Assembly (NCBI GenBank): GCA_001804815.1
Contig: MHBI01000025.1
Location: 62,001 to 126,000 of the forward strand
Length of the DNA stretch: 64,000 nt
DNA from: Lentisphaerae bacterium GWF2_50_93
GTDB taxonomy: Bacteria > Verrucomicrobiota > Lentisphaeria > Victivallales > GWF2-50-93
Direction: 5' to 3'
Both the position numbers and the translations under genes were made by a program. Positions 27,794 through 36,055 of the stretch are shown piece by piece; positions within the stretch are counted from its first letter, which is position 1, and every line of letters starts with the position of its first letter. The notes below the pieces were generated by a model. It searched no databases. It was not told the DNA's origin and saw nothing but the letters and a program-made list of their open reading frames with translations.

Positions 27794-29464
27794 TCAACGC
27801 AGGCGAGATACCGCGCTGAGCCATGAACCGGAGTGCGTAATCCAGTCCTCGTCGGTAAATGTGTACGGGCCATCCGATTCGACACTCGGTTCGATGTCAT
27901 ACTTGAACTGCTCGCCGGTGCTGAACCCGTTGCATATCGAACCGCGTATGTTCATGTAGCTTCCCGCGAAATGCCTGCCAATTCCATGGATCATGCTGAC
28001 AGGCTGTGCAGCTCCTTCGGGAACATCTGCGCTGAACATGTGCGCCGCCTTGACCCCTTCAGCCGTCAGCCCCGCATTCAGTCCGGCAATCCACTGAAGG
28101 TTCCCGGCTGTTATCTCCCTGAACGCCGGATCTCCGAAATGTTTTTCGAACTCCTGTGCAAGAACCGCTGCAAGCAGGTATGCCCCGTTCATCCCATGCC
28201 AGAGACCGCTGAACCAGAGCAGGCCGGTTCCCTTGAAATATCCGAGAGGAAGAAGATAGAATGGATTTGCCTTGCACGCTGGAAGGAAATAGCCGTATGC
28301 GAAATCCTCGACCGTACGTTTCCAGGATTGCGCATCTGGATGCTCAGGCCATGTCTCAATCATTCGGAGCAAGGGTATCAAGTAATAAGGATAATGCCCT
28401 CCGGCATCCATGCCAAGTTCATTCTTGTCCACGTTGTGAACCCATGCTTTTTCCGTGAGATCCGAAGTGTCGAAAGTGTAGAAATGCCCGAAAAGCCCGT
28501 CCTCAGCACGAGTACGAGGAACTTGACGGCGCATGATCTTTGACGCCAAAGCAACCGCATCGGCACGGTATTCTTCATGGCCGCAGAGTGTAAGTTCAAA
28601 AGCCGCCCAGCACATCATCATCAGGTCGCGCGTCGTCCATTCATCCGGAACAACGAAATCTTTTGGAGCGCCATGATTGATGTGCGAAAACCCGATTCTT
28701 ATCGGCCGTGCCGTCTTCAGCCATTTGAATGCTTTTTCAGACCGGCCGAGATACTCCTGCCTTTTTGCCGCATGCGTCTCAGACAGCATCCGCGAAGCCC
28801 TCGCCCAGACCATGACAGCCTTCGAAACATCTCCAGGCAGAACGACCTCCTCATATCTCGGTTTCTGATGCGAAAGCGCTCCTTCACCCAGCCCAAGTTT
28901 TGTGGCATGGTCCTGGAGGAGTGAAAGATAATCGCAACCGTTGACTATCTGCGCTTCAAGCCGTTTCAAATCGCCGGAAGGAATCCTGTCTTTCGAATAT
29001 TCCAGGAGATCGCAGAATCCGTCGATTAGTGCGGTATGGCTGTTCGCCTCCTGCCAGGAGGCTCCGCAGTCCTGCCAGCCGACACGGTTCATCGCGAGAT
29101 GGGAACGCCGCTCATTCTGATCAATCGCGACCATCTTCCATGTCTTCCTCCAAAGTATCCCCTTCCCTATTTCAAAAGGTTCGCTACGGAACTTCTCCTG
29201 TCCGCGATCCCTGATGAGAATGATGAATGAGCCTTCTCCCTGAAACGCCGAGAAATCCGCAATCCACCAGCAACTCCCCCATTTCCCACCCCAGTTCGAT
29301 AAAGGACCTTCAAGAACAACTACGCCGCTTGTCTGCTCAAGTATCTGGAACGTAGCCGCCTTTGAAAGCAGACTTGCATCAGGTCCGCGCACAATCGCCT
29401 TCATCGGCCAGCCCAGCTCGTATCCGACCTGGGAATAAAGAAGTCCTGTATAAGCGTTTTTCAT
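27794..29464 (-). CDS. GH9-like protein with N-terminal Ig-like domain, atypical active site
   Basis: The 556-residue protein opens with a cellulase-type Ig-like domain (about 8-95: SQVGYELGWPMKAIV ... SYW-like WWIADFSAF). It continues as an alpha-barrel resembling GH9: VGWQDCGASWQEANSHTALIDG, then NLQWIAGLNAG and VSMIHGIGRHFAGS near the end. Two things are odd. The DAGD catalytic motif of GH9 appears as DCGAS, so the second aspartate is missing. There is also no signal peptide. It may act in the cytoplasm on imported oligosaccharides, or be a non-hydrolytic relative; another alpha/alpha-barrel family is possible. AGAGG precedes the ATG. It is last in a co-directional cluster, separated by 254 bases of palindromes. 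Confidence 0.65.
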   Translation of the reverse strand: MKNAYTGLLYSQVGYELGWPMKAIVRGPDASLLSKAATFQILEQTSGVVVLEGPLSNWGGKWGSCWWIADFSAFQGEGSFIILIRDRGQEKFRSEPFEIGKGILWRKTWKMVAIDQNERRSHLAMNRVGWQDCGASWQEANSHTALIDGFCDLLEYSKDRIPSGDLKRLEAQIVNGCDYLSLLQDHATKLGLGEGALSHQKPRYEEVVLPGDVSKAVMVWARASRMLSETHAAKRQEYLGRSEKAFKWLKTARPIRIGFSHINHGAPKDFVVPDEWTTRDLMMMCWAAFELTLCGHEEYRADAVALASKIMRRQVPRTRAEDGLFGHFYTFDTSDLTEKAWVHNVDKNELGMDAGGHYPYYLIPLLRMIETWPEHPDAQSWKRTVEDFAYGYFLPACKANPFYLLPLGYFKGTGLLWFSGLWHGMNGAYLLAAVLAQEFEKHFGDPAFREITAGNLQWIAGLNAGLTAEGVKAAHMFSADVPEGAAQPVSMIHGIGRHFAGSYMNIRGSICNGFSTGEQFKYDIEPSVESDGPYTFTDEDWITHSGSWLSAVSRLR

Positions 29465-29606
29465 ATGCTATTACCTCTAGAAATTTAAGAACAGCCCTTG
29501 CGGGCTTCCCCCTTTTGAAACTCAACCACAGAGAATAGACTCTGCTAACTCTGTGGTTAACGATTAATTCTCGTTTTACTAATAGTCTCGATACAAAACT
29601 GACATT

Positions 29607-29680
29607 ATGCCAATTGAAAATTGGCAGGTAGGGACGGCTCTCCGAGCCGTCCGCGGCGCTCTCGGAGAGATCGCCCTACC
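29607..29680 (+). repeat. Hairpin plus GGTAGGG two-armed palindrome
   Basis: TGCCAATTgaaAATTGGCA is followed directly by a 54-bp element at 29627-29680: outer stem GGTAGGG/CCCTACC, arms ACGGCTC/GAGCCGT and GCGCTCTC/GAGAGATCGC. It is the reverse orientation of the copy at 5859-5912. Confidence 0.85.
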
Positions 29681-29718
29681 TTTTTCGTCAATACAATTTT
29701 GTTCTATTATTAACTATC

Positions 29719-30642
29719 TTATCCATTCATCCTAATGAATTCTTCAATCTCGCCGCGAACAGGGATCGATGGCTGCGCACCCATCCTGGTCACGCTGATC
29801 GCCGAGGCCGCCGAGGCAAATTCAACAGCCTTGTAAAGCTCCATCCCCTCGACGATGCCGACAGCCAACGCTCCGCAGAAAGTGTCTCCGGCGGCGGTCG
29901 TGTCAACAGGCTTCACCTTGAATGCGGGAACCTGTCTTATCCCGTCTTCAGAAGCAATGACCGCCCCCTTCGATCCAAGCGTGATGATTACAAATGAAGA
30001 TCCTTTCTTCAGCAGTGACTCGGCAGCCTTTCCTTCCTTACCATCAGCCACCTTCTTAATTCCGAGAAGAGCCGCAGCTTCAACTTCATTGACAACAAGC
30101 CCTGACATTTTTCCTGTCACCTTGATCGACGCATCCCTGATCGGCGCGTAGTTGTAAAGCACGGGGACACCATGCCGCGATGCAATGTCAAGGACCTTCA
30201 AATTGCTTTCGAGCGGTATTTCCATCTGAAGAAGGATCATTGCGCTTTCGGATATTATCTTCTCGCATGCACTGACAATCTTCGGGGTCAGCTTGTAGTT
30301 CGAGCCTGGAGATACAGTAAGATAGTTTTCGCCGGAACCGTCGAACATGACAAGCGCCGAACCGGTATTCACATCCTTGAACTTCCGGATTCTTGAAACA
30401 TCTATACCGTCTTTTCTCAGGCTCTTCATCAGTATTGGCGCATAGAGATCTTCACCGAGGCAGGTGACAAAAGTCACGTCGCCCCCCGCCCTCGCCGCTG
30501 CGACCGCCTGGTTGGCGCCCTTGCCCCCGAAGGTCTGCTGGAAGACGCAGTCCGTAACCGTCTCTCCTACCTGCGGCAGATGCGGGGCCTTCATTATGAA
30601 ATCGACGTTCGAACTTCCGATGACTGTGATTTTATTTTTCAA
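29719..30642 (-). CDS. rbsK: Ribokinase-family (PfkB) sugar kinase
   Basis: This 307-residue cytoplasmic kinase has family marks: GSSNVDFIM at the start, FGGKGANQAVAAARAG (38-53), and the C-terminal anion-hole/catalytic motif DTTAAGDTF with D253. It would phosphorylate ribose or a related pentose at O5 using ATP. Because deoC lies immediately upstream in the same direction, deoxyribose is a reasonable alternative substrate: a deoxyribokinase would feed the aldolase directly. The start appears to be TTG at 30642, with AAAGGA about nine bases upstream. A GGTAGGG palindrome fills most of the 92-base gap to deoC. Confidence 0.9.
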   Translation of the reverse strand: MKNKITVIGSSNVDFIMKAPHLPQVGETVTDCVFQQTFGGKGANQAVAAARAGGDVTFVTCLGEDLYAPILMKSLRKDGIDVSRIRKFKDVNTGSALVMFDGSGENYLTVSPGSNYKLTPKIVSACEKIISESAMILLQMEIPLESNLKVLDIASRHGVPVLYNYAPIRDASIKVTGKMSGLVVNEVEAAALLGIKKVADGKEGKAAESLLKKGSSFVIITLGSKGAVIASEDGIRQVPAFKVKPVDTTAAGDTFCGALAVGIVEGMELYKAVEFASAASAISVTRMGAQPSIPVRGEIEEFIRMNG

Positions 30643-30671
30643 TTCAATATATCCTTTGCTATTTCAATTAA

Positions 30672-30733
30672 GGTAGGGACGCCTCGCCGAGGCGTCCATT
30701 CCTTTTCGGCGCTTTCGGCGAAAGCGCCCTACC
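30672..30733 (+). repeat. GGTAGGG two-armed palindrome, 62 bp
   Basis: Outer stem GGTAGGG/CCCTACC encloses arms ACGCCTCG/CGAGGCGT and GGCGCTTTCG/CGAAAGCGCC. Arm sequences differ from the other copies while pairing is kept. The element ends one base before the deoC stop codon. Confidence 0.85.
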
Positions 30734-30734
30734 T

Positions 30735-31418
30735 TCAATACGCATCCGAACCTGCAGCCTTTCCTCCATAGCAGATCGCGGCGACAGAACTGAAATTCAC
30801 TCCGAGCCTGTGGCATCCCATATCGATTAAATTTTTAGCCCTGGCGAAATCCCGGATTCCGCCGGACGGCTTCACCTTTATTCTTCCTGATGACGCCTCA
30901 AGCATCGCCTTGACAGCCTCGTCCGTCGCGCCACCTGTGCCAAAGCCGGTGGAGGTCTTTATGAAATCAGCGTCTGCGGAAATAGCAGCTTTTGTGCATA
31001 GGCGGATTTCGTCCACGGAAAGATAGCATGTCTCGAAAATCACCTTGAGGACGACTCCGGCTTTTTTCGTCACAGATGAAACCGCCCTGATATCTTCCTC
31101 GTACAGCTTCCATTCTGCGGATTTCGCAAGTGCGAAGTTCGCGACCATGTCGATCTCCGCGACGCCTTTCTTCGCGTAGATCTCCGCTTCCGCCTGTTTC
31201 GCATCGCTCGAATCGTTGCCGTGCGGGAAGTTCAGGACGCAGCAGACGAGTGTATCCGTCCCCCTGCACATGGATTTCGCAAGTTCAATGTCGCATGGGC
31301 GGACACAGGTTGTCATGGTCTTATATTTCAGGCATTCATTAATTGCGGCTATTGTTTCCTTGCGCGTTGTCTCAGGCTTGAGAATAGCGGCATCGAGGTA
31401 TCTGTTTATCTTCAACAT
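30735..31418 (-). CDS. deoC: Deoxyribose-phosphate aldolase
   Basis: This 227-residue class I aldolase converts 2-deoxyribose 5-phosphate to glyceraldehyde 3-phosphate and acetaldehyde. Catalytic features are D90 in VAEIDMV, the Schiff-base lysine K154 in ADFIKTSTGFG, and K183 in VKPSGGI; CCVLNFPHG and GFGTGGAT are also typical. I place the start at ATG 31418, seven bases after AAAGGG; ATG 31424 and an upstream in-frame start at 31475 are possible but less well supported. The end of the small zinc-ribbon gene overlaps its first 47 bases. It may work with the adjacent ribokinase-like gene in deoxyribose catabolism (inference). Confidence 0.93.
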   Translation of the reverse strand: MLKINRYLDAAILKPETTRKETIAAINECLKYKTMTTCVRPCDIELAKSMCRGTDTLVCCVLNFPHGNDSSDAKQAEAEIYAKKGVAEIDMVANFALAKSAEWKLYEEDIRAVSSVTKKAGVVLKVIFETCYLSVDEIRLCTKAAISADADFIKTSTGFGTGGATDEAVKAMLEASSGRIKVKPSGGIRDFARAKNLIDMGCHRLGVNFSSVAAICYGGKAAGSDAY

Positions 31419-31596
31419 TTCCATCCCTTTCGTAATTTGATTCCTTAATGTAGCAATCCAAACAGATAACTCCATCTGTTTTTCGATAACGTCCCTTGCC
31501 AGCTGGCAATACCGATCCGCAAATCACGCAAACATCAGAAAGAGTTGCGGAATCTTCCGCATGGCAGGAAATATTTATAGAGATTTCCTGCTGCAT
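31372..31596 (-). CDS. Small zinc-ribbon-like protein
   Basis: The 74-residue product has two cysteine pairs, CVICG and CLDCY, 19 residues apart (CVICGSVLPAGKGRYRKTDG then VICLDCY), the spacing of a small zinc ribbon. It starts one base after the GH30 stop codon, with GGAAG five bases ahead, and ends inside the deoC coding region, so translational coupling on both sides is likely. I know no function. It could be a regulator or a metal-binding accessory, or a chance frame, but the paired cysteines and well-placed ribosome binding site argue for a real gene. Confidence 0.6.
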   Translation of the reverse strand: MQQEISINISCHAEDSATLSDVCVICGSVLPAGKGRYRKTDGVICLDCYIKESNYERDGNVEDKQIPRCRYSQA

Positions 31597-31597
31597 A

Positions 31598-33361
31598 TTA
31601 CTTCCTCAACTTTCCAATTATAGTCGAAACTCCAAATGCCGGAATCTCCAAGGCTCCTGTACCATCCTTGAATTCCAAGTCCGATGGCTTCCATAATTCA
31701 TCGGCACAGGACGTAAACACCTCAGCCTTGGCATCAAGCCCTGGCAAATCTGGTTTTGCAAGCTTGACCTGCATCTTGTCCTTTGATGCATTGATGATGA
31801 CCCAGACAAGAGTCTGCTCCTTCTTGTTGAGATAAGCGCTTGCCTTTAATTTCTTCGTGCCGTCAACAGCCACATCGACACGGCGAGCTCCGGGCCGGAC
31901 ATATTTGGAAAAATGCTTGAATGCGACAAGCTTTGGGGAGCCGGCTCCGGTTTTCCTGTTGCACAGTGCCTGGTCGGAGTATTGATCATCCGGCTTGAAC
32001 TGATCGGTGAGCTGCCAGTAAATCCATGCGGTTACGTTGCCCATGGTCAGAGCCTGATGCATCTTGATGGCGATGCTGAATGCGCCTTTGCTCGGAAAGC
32101 CGGCTGCAGGATAAAGCCATTCCGAATTCTCCCCGGATGTCTCCGTCATCCAGCATTTCTTCCCGTAGCTTTCATAACCTTTTATATTTGGCGGAACCTG
32201 AGGATTTGGTGAGTCCTTCCAGCCACGAGCCGACCATTCCCATACAAGAGGTTCTGCGCCTGCAGATGTGATTCCGTCGACAGCATATCCATGGACACAG
32301 TAGAATGCCAGGGCCTTCGATGCCACCGGGTCTGCCTCGATGTCCCTCATGAACTGGAGGAGCTTATGCTGTTTGAAGCCGTTGTTCTCCCAGTACCAGA
32401 GATAAGTCGATTCTGAACCTATAGTATCCTCGGGTCCAATAAGCCTTATATCCTTCAAATCCGGATATTTGTCAAACTCTTCGCGCGCAACCTTGAGAGC
32501 CTTGATGAATTCCCCTGATGTCCGGAAGAGACAACTGTCATAGAACACCTCGAGATGCGGTTCATTCTGCAGGCTGATGACGTCGAACTTGAAGCCGAAC
32601 TTGTTTTGGTAGGCGCGCACCCAGGCCGCAAAGCTTCTGGCATACTGTGTCAGGGCGCTTGTGGGGCCTTTGCCACCAGGCAGACCGGAATCATCAAACT
32701 CCTTGCGAGGTTCGCCGGAAGTATCCAGGACTCCGCCCGCGAAATTATCGAACCATATGAAAGGCCATGGAGTCCCATTCCTGGGCATAGGATCCTTCTG
32801 TCCTGATATCTTATTGCCTGAACTCAATTTCAACCATGGCGCCGGCGACCATACCGAAGCGAAAACCTTGCGCTCTCCGGACTTGGAACTTGCCATCCTT
32901 GCGATAGTTCCGCCCCCGGCGAGTCTTCCGGAATCAAGGTCGAAATACCTTTTTATATTGTCATCTATGTCTGGCCCCATCACAGCTATCTGCGCCTTCC
33001 TGGCCGCGAATTCGCGGGTATAGTCGGCAGCTCCCGTGTATGTCCTGACATTGTTCCCCTCTGGGCCGGGCATAGCCGGATCCCCGTGGAACCAAGGCGA
33101 GTTATAGGTATGGTCCGACCAGGGGCTCTTGAACCTTGGAACAAGGTAAACGCGGACTATTGAACAGTCGAGCTCGTCGAAATAAAGCTTCTGGTACCAG
33201 TCTTCTGTCCCTTTGTCATTTATGCATGTTCCGAAACCGTCTATTGTCTGATGCAGCCCTTTCTCAGTCGTGTCCAAGGTCACCGTCTGAGACAGAACAG
33301 AGGGAGAGAACCCCAGCACCGCGACAGCTGCAAGAAATATACACTTGAAAGAAATCATCAT
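31598..33361 (-). CDS. Secreted GH30-family glycoside hydrolase
   Basis: This 587-residue exported enzyme has a signal peptide at about 1-24 (IFLAAVAVLGFSPSVLSQ). The (beta/alpha)8 domain starts HQTIDGFGTCINDKG. The acid/base is E267 in ISLQNEPHLE and the nucleophile is E407 in CWMTETSGE. The C-terminal beta-sandwich (LKASAYLNKKEQTLVWVIIN) is the usual GH30 side domain. Known GH30 activities include xylanase, beta-1,6-galactanase, glucosylceramidase and fucosidase; the subfamily is not readable by eye. AAGGAG precedes two in-frame ATGs (33361 and 33358); the second has better spacing. It heads the stretch with the zinc-ribbon gene, deoC and rbsK. Confidence 0.88.
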   Translation of the reverse strand: MMISFKCIFLAAVAVLGFSPSVLSQTVTLDTTEKGLHQTIDGFGTCINDKGTEDWYQKLYFDELDCSIVRVYLVPRFKSPWSDHTYNSPWFHGDPAMPGPEGNNVRTYTGAADYTREFAARKAQIAVMGPDIDDNIKRYFDLDSGRLAGGGTIARMASSKSGERKVFASVWSPAPWLKLSSGNKISGQKDPMPRNGTPWPFIWFDNFAGGVLDTSGEPRKEFDDSGLPGGKGPTSALTQYARSFAAWVRAYQNKFGFKFDVISLQNEPHLEVFYDSCLFRTSGEFIKALKVAREEFDKYPDLKDIRLIGPEDTIGSESTYLWYWENNGFKQHKLLQFMRDIEADPVASKALAFYCVHGYAVDGITSAGAEPLVWEWSARGWKDSPNPQVPPNIKGYESYGKKCWMTETSGENSEWLYPAAGFPSKGAFSIAIKMHQALTMGNVTAWIYWQLTDQFKPDDQYSDQALCNRKTGAGSPKLVAFKHFSKYVRPGARRVDVAVDGTKKLKASAYLNKKEQTLVWVIINASKDKMQVKLAKPDLPGLDAKAEVFTSCADELWKPSDLEFKDGTGALEIPAFGVSTIIGKLRK

Positions 33362-33380
33362 ATCTCCTTTGCTTGAATAA

Positions 33381-33405
33381 CTGCCGGCAGGATGCCAGCG
33401 CTCCA
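33381..33405. repeat. 25-bp repeat CTGCCGGCAG...CGCTCCA
   Basis: A perfect 25-base match occurs at 43311-43335, just downstream of ahcY. The sequence includes palindromes CTGCCGGCAG and AGCGCT. It fills the gap between the GH30 gene and the gene upstream of it. Confidence 0.8.
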
Positions 33406-33409
33406 GAAT

Positions 33410-33955
33410 TTATTTCTTTGCGTCAACGGCCCCGAAGGAAACCGACTTTATCCTGATCGACCAAGGATTGTTCCCCGCCTTGGCACCGGTGAAAAACATG
33501 ACGTTGCCTATGGATGTCAGGACAACTCCATCACCTTTCTTTTCAGCAGGTTCACCAAGTGCTGTCTTTGCCTGTATGACCGAAAACTCATCCTTCCTGA
33601 TCTTCGAGAGATCAAAAATCCATGCGGAACTCCTGCTCCAGTCCGGACTGAACAGCATAATTTTCAGGAAAGGCTCCTGATCGGCAATTTCGCCTGATAT
33701 TTCGATCTTCAGGAAATCGCCCGGTTTCGCGTCTGTAAGATCGGCGGCGAGCCCGTTGAACTGCCATCTGCAGGACCAGAAGTTGGGACCGTCCATCTTC
33801 ATGAAATCCTTATCAAATGTAATCTTCGCCTGCGAGCCTGCTGTCGCATCGGCCTTGGCAAGCCTTCCCTTGTCCGTGCCAAACTGGATTACCTCTTCGG
33901 CGCTTGAGACGAGTCCACACACCATCACAACGACCAGCATCATTCTCCTGAACAT
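33410..33955 (-). CDS. Small secreted protein, jelly-roll-like, unknown function
   Basis: This 181-residue protein has a signal peptide at about 1-19 (MFRRMMLVVVMVCGLVSSAEE). The mature part is beta-rich with aromatic patches (NFWSCRWQFNGLAADL, FSPDWSRSSAWIFDLSKI), like a non-catalytic carbohydrate-binding jelly roll. I recognise no named family. AGGAGG precedes the ATG. It is sandwiched between a pseudopilin gene and the GH30 gene in one direction, so an accessory binding role with the hydrolase is plausible. Confidence 0.7.
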   Translation of the reverse strand: MFRRMMLVVVMVCGLVSSAEEVIQFGTDKGRLAKADATAGSQAKITFDKDFMKMDGPNFWSCRWQFNGLAADLTDAKPGDFLKIEISGEIADQEPFLKIMLFSPDWSRSSAWIFDLSKIRKDEFSVIQAKTALGEPAEKKGDGVVLTSIGNVMFFTGAKAGNNPWSIRIKSVSFGAVDAKK

Positions 33956-34024
33956 AACAACCTCCTGTGTTAATATTTTTTTTCCTGTAATATCTTACCT
34001 TTTTCATTTCGTCAGCGACGCTGA

Positions 34025-34843
34025 TTACCACGGGGCAAGTGCAGAATTCTTATGCCAGCTCCAAAGCCCCTGCGCGTAAGGAGAAACGTCGGCTACTCCC
34101 TTGCCATAAGTATCTCTAAGCTTGATGGAATGAGCGCTGCCATCGGTCATCAAGAAGTTATACAGTTGAAAGCTGCCATGGATGTCGTAGATGAATCTAC
34201 TGCGGTCATAGGGGCGGGTACGGAAACCGTCGGTATAACTACCCCACATACGGTCGGTATACCCTACATTCCCGCCCCAGGAGCACCCCAGGGCTTCCTG
34301 AGCTTCAGGATAGTCGACTACCATTATCAATCTGCTCGGATTCCTTATTAAGGTCAATTTTGTTTGATTAGCATGGGGACCTGGAGTCGCACAGTCGGCC
34401 CGGTACAGGCTGGGAAATTCATCACCCTCGCACGTCATGCCACGCCATATCCCCCATTGTTGCGCGCCCCTATTCATTGCATAACCTCTCATTTGGCCCG
34501 ACCCCCACCCGGAAACGTAGTACTCAATCGTGTTGGCAGGACACATAAAGATCTGGAGATTGCCATTGAGGTAGAGATTCCCAAGGGCTTCATCCCAAAC
34601 TAAATCTACAGTGCCCCCCGTACCTAGCCCCTTGCAGTTATTCATTGCAACAACATAGTTGTCGAAATCAGTTGTGTAGAACATCTGGGCATTTCCAATC
34701 TGTTTCTGGTTGCTTAGACAGACTATTTTTTTCGCAGTCGCCTTTGCATTCTTAAGCGCCGGCAGAAGCAGCGCCGCCAAAATTGAAATTATAGAAATGA
34801 CGACAAGGAGCTCAATCAAAGTGAATTTCAACTTCCTTTTCAT
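34025..34843 (-). CDS. Pseudopilin
   Basis: This 272-residue protein begins [20 protein letters not shown] with [17 protein letters not shown] and [12 protein letters not shown], and ends with a variant of the DGH signature ([13 protein letters not shown]). It is only distantly similar to the three pseudopilins at 13.7-16.4 kb. It is the first gene of the GH30/deoC/rbsK cluster, as pseudopilins also lead the giant-protein block. It lies divergent from the AraC-type regulator with a 109-base gap, the likely control region. Confidence 0.83.
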   Translation of the reverse strand: MKRKLKFTLIELLVVISIISILAALLLPALKNAKATAKKIVCLSNQKQIGNAQMFYTTDFDNYVVAMNNCKGLGTGGTVDLVWDEALGNLYLNGNLQIFMCPANTIEYYVSGWGSGQMRGYAMNRGAQQWGIWRGMTCEGDEFPSLYRADCATPGPHANQTKLTLIRNPSRLIMVVDYPEAQEALGCSWGGNVGYTDRMWGSYTDGFRTRPYDRSRFIYDIHGSFQLYNFLMTDGSAHSIKLRDTYGKGVADVSPYAQGLWSWHKNSALAPW

Positions 34844-34904
34844 ATGCTTAACACCTCATTTAAATGCCTGCTTCGCATAATGCCTTTGACTTTTCATGGA
34901 CACA

Positions 34905-34911
34905 TTATAAT
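34905..34911. promoter_or_regulatory. AT-rich palindrome with TATAAT in the divergent promoter region
   Basis: CATTATAATG is a perfect palindrome, so it offers a -10-like TATAAT on both strands between the pseudopilin and araC-type genes. TTGACT at 34886-34891 is a -35 candidate for the plus strand, but spacing is only about 14. The assignment is tentative. Confidence 0.35.
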
Positions 34912-34952
34912 GTATTTATAAGTAAACTTCTCACTAAATACGGTCATGTTTT

Positions 34953-35837
34953 ATGCAAAAGCAGTCATTTTTGCCGGTCATAGCCGAAGAGCACTTCCAG
35001 AAGCTGCCTGACAGCTTTCCCATCGGCTTCCTTGAAGCCATCCTCAAGGAATCAACAGTCAACTCTCTCCATCTGCACAATTTCCTGGAAATAGGACTTT
35101 GCCTGGAAGGTTCAGGCATATTCATGTTCCGTGACAGAATTGTACCGTTCTCAAAGGGGGATGTCACTGTTTTCCCTCCTGGAATACCGCATTCAGCGTG
35201 CAGCGGTCCTGGCGTAAAAAGCAGATGGATTTTCATCTTCTTCGATCCTGCAGGGCTTCTCTCAGGCGTCTGCGACAGACCGGAAATCCTCTCTACCGCA
35301 AGAATGACCGATGAAAAATTCCCCTGTGTCTTCAAGGCCAGGAAATTTCCGGACATAACCCACCTTATAAAGAAGATCGTAAAACTCAATGATGACAAGA
35401 AGGAATGGTTTGAAACGGAAACCAAGGCCATACTCCTCCAGATTTTCATCGAAATCAGCAGATTGTCAGGACACGGCAGGAAAAAAAACGAGGCAGAAGA
35501 AAAACTGGACTTCTCGGTGATTGAAAGGATCTCCCCGGCATTGAACCATATAGCAGGCAACTACAAGAGCCGGCTCAAGATCCGCAGCATCGCCAAGCTG
35601 TGCGGGGTCAGCATCGAGACGTTGAGAAGGCTTTTCAGGAAGGCCGTCGGCAGGTCTCCGGAAAGCTATGTGCAGCACATGCGGATACAGATTGCGGCAT
35701 CCCTGCTGGAAAACACAACTGGTCCAATCGGGGAGATATCGGCGCGGACAGGCTACCAGACGGTGTCGTGCTTCAACCGGCAGTTCCGGAAGCTGATGGG
35801 CATGAGTCCAAGGCAGTGGCGGATGAAGAACAGCTGA
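34953..35837 (+). CDS. AraC-family transcriptional regulator
   Basis: The 294-residue protein has a cupin-like N-terminal sensor (HLHNFLEIGLCLEGSGIFMFRD, then GDVTVFPPGIPHSA) and a C-terminal double helix-turn-helix at about 190-290 (RSIAKLCGVSIETLRRLFRKAVG; IGEISARTGYQTVSCFNRQFRKLMG). Such regulators usually sense a sugar and activate nearby catabolic genes. Its position, divergent from the operon running from the pseudopilin to rbsK, makes that operon the natural target. No clear Shine-Dalgarno precedes the ATG. Confidence 0.9.
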   Translation: MQKQSFLPVIAEEHFQKLPDSFPIGFLEAILKESTVNSLHLHNFLEIGLCLEGSGIFMFRDRIVPFSKGDVTVFPPGIPHSACSGPGVKSRWIFIFFDPAGLLSGVCDRPEILSTARMTDEKFPCVFKARKFPDITHLIKKIVKLNDDKKEWFETETKAILLQIFIEISRLSGHGRKKNEAEEKLDFSVIERISPALNHIAGNYKSRLKIRSIAKLCGVSIETLRRLFRKAVGRSPESYVQHMRIQIAASLLENTTGPIGEISARTGYQTVSCFNRQFRKLMGMSPRQWRMKNS

Positions 35838-35884
35838 TGCGTGAATCGTGCCGCCAACCTGCGGGGGCTTGTAATATTTTAGAT

Positions 35885-36000
35885 TGAGGTAATTTCAAAA
35901 CTACGGACGCGGCAAGCGCGTCCCTCCATTTTCTACGCCCGTTTCGGGCGTGGAGGGTCATGCTTGCCATGACCGATTCTTGAGCTTTGAAATTGCCTCA
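35885..36000 (+). repeat. Cloverleaf element, copy 1
   Basis: The closing stem is TGAGGTAATTTCAAAACT/AGCTTTGAAATTGCCTCA (16 of 18 paired). Arm 1 is GACGCG-gcaag-CGCGTC (35906-35922). Arm 2 is CCTCCA/TGGAGG with inner CGCCCG/CGGGCG (about 35923-35956). Arm 3 is GTCATG-cttgc-CATGAC (35957-35973). The loops of arms 1 and 3 are complementary. Confidence 0.9.
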
Positions 36001-36055
36001 GATTATTATTCATCCCAACGCTTACCCGCATTAGCTAGGCTCTGCTCGAAATGAG

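Noticed and set aside
35885..36000. tRNA gene suggested by the cloverleaf shape
   Set aside because: There is no T-loop GTTCRA, no anticodon-like 7-base loop, no CCA and the arms have 5-base loops; it is not a tRNA.
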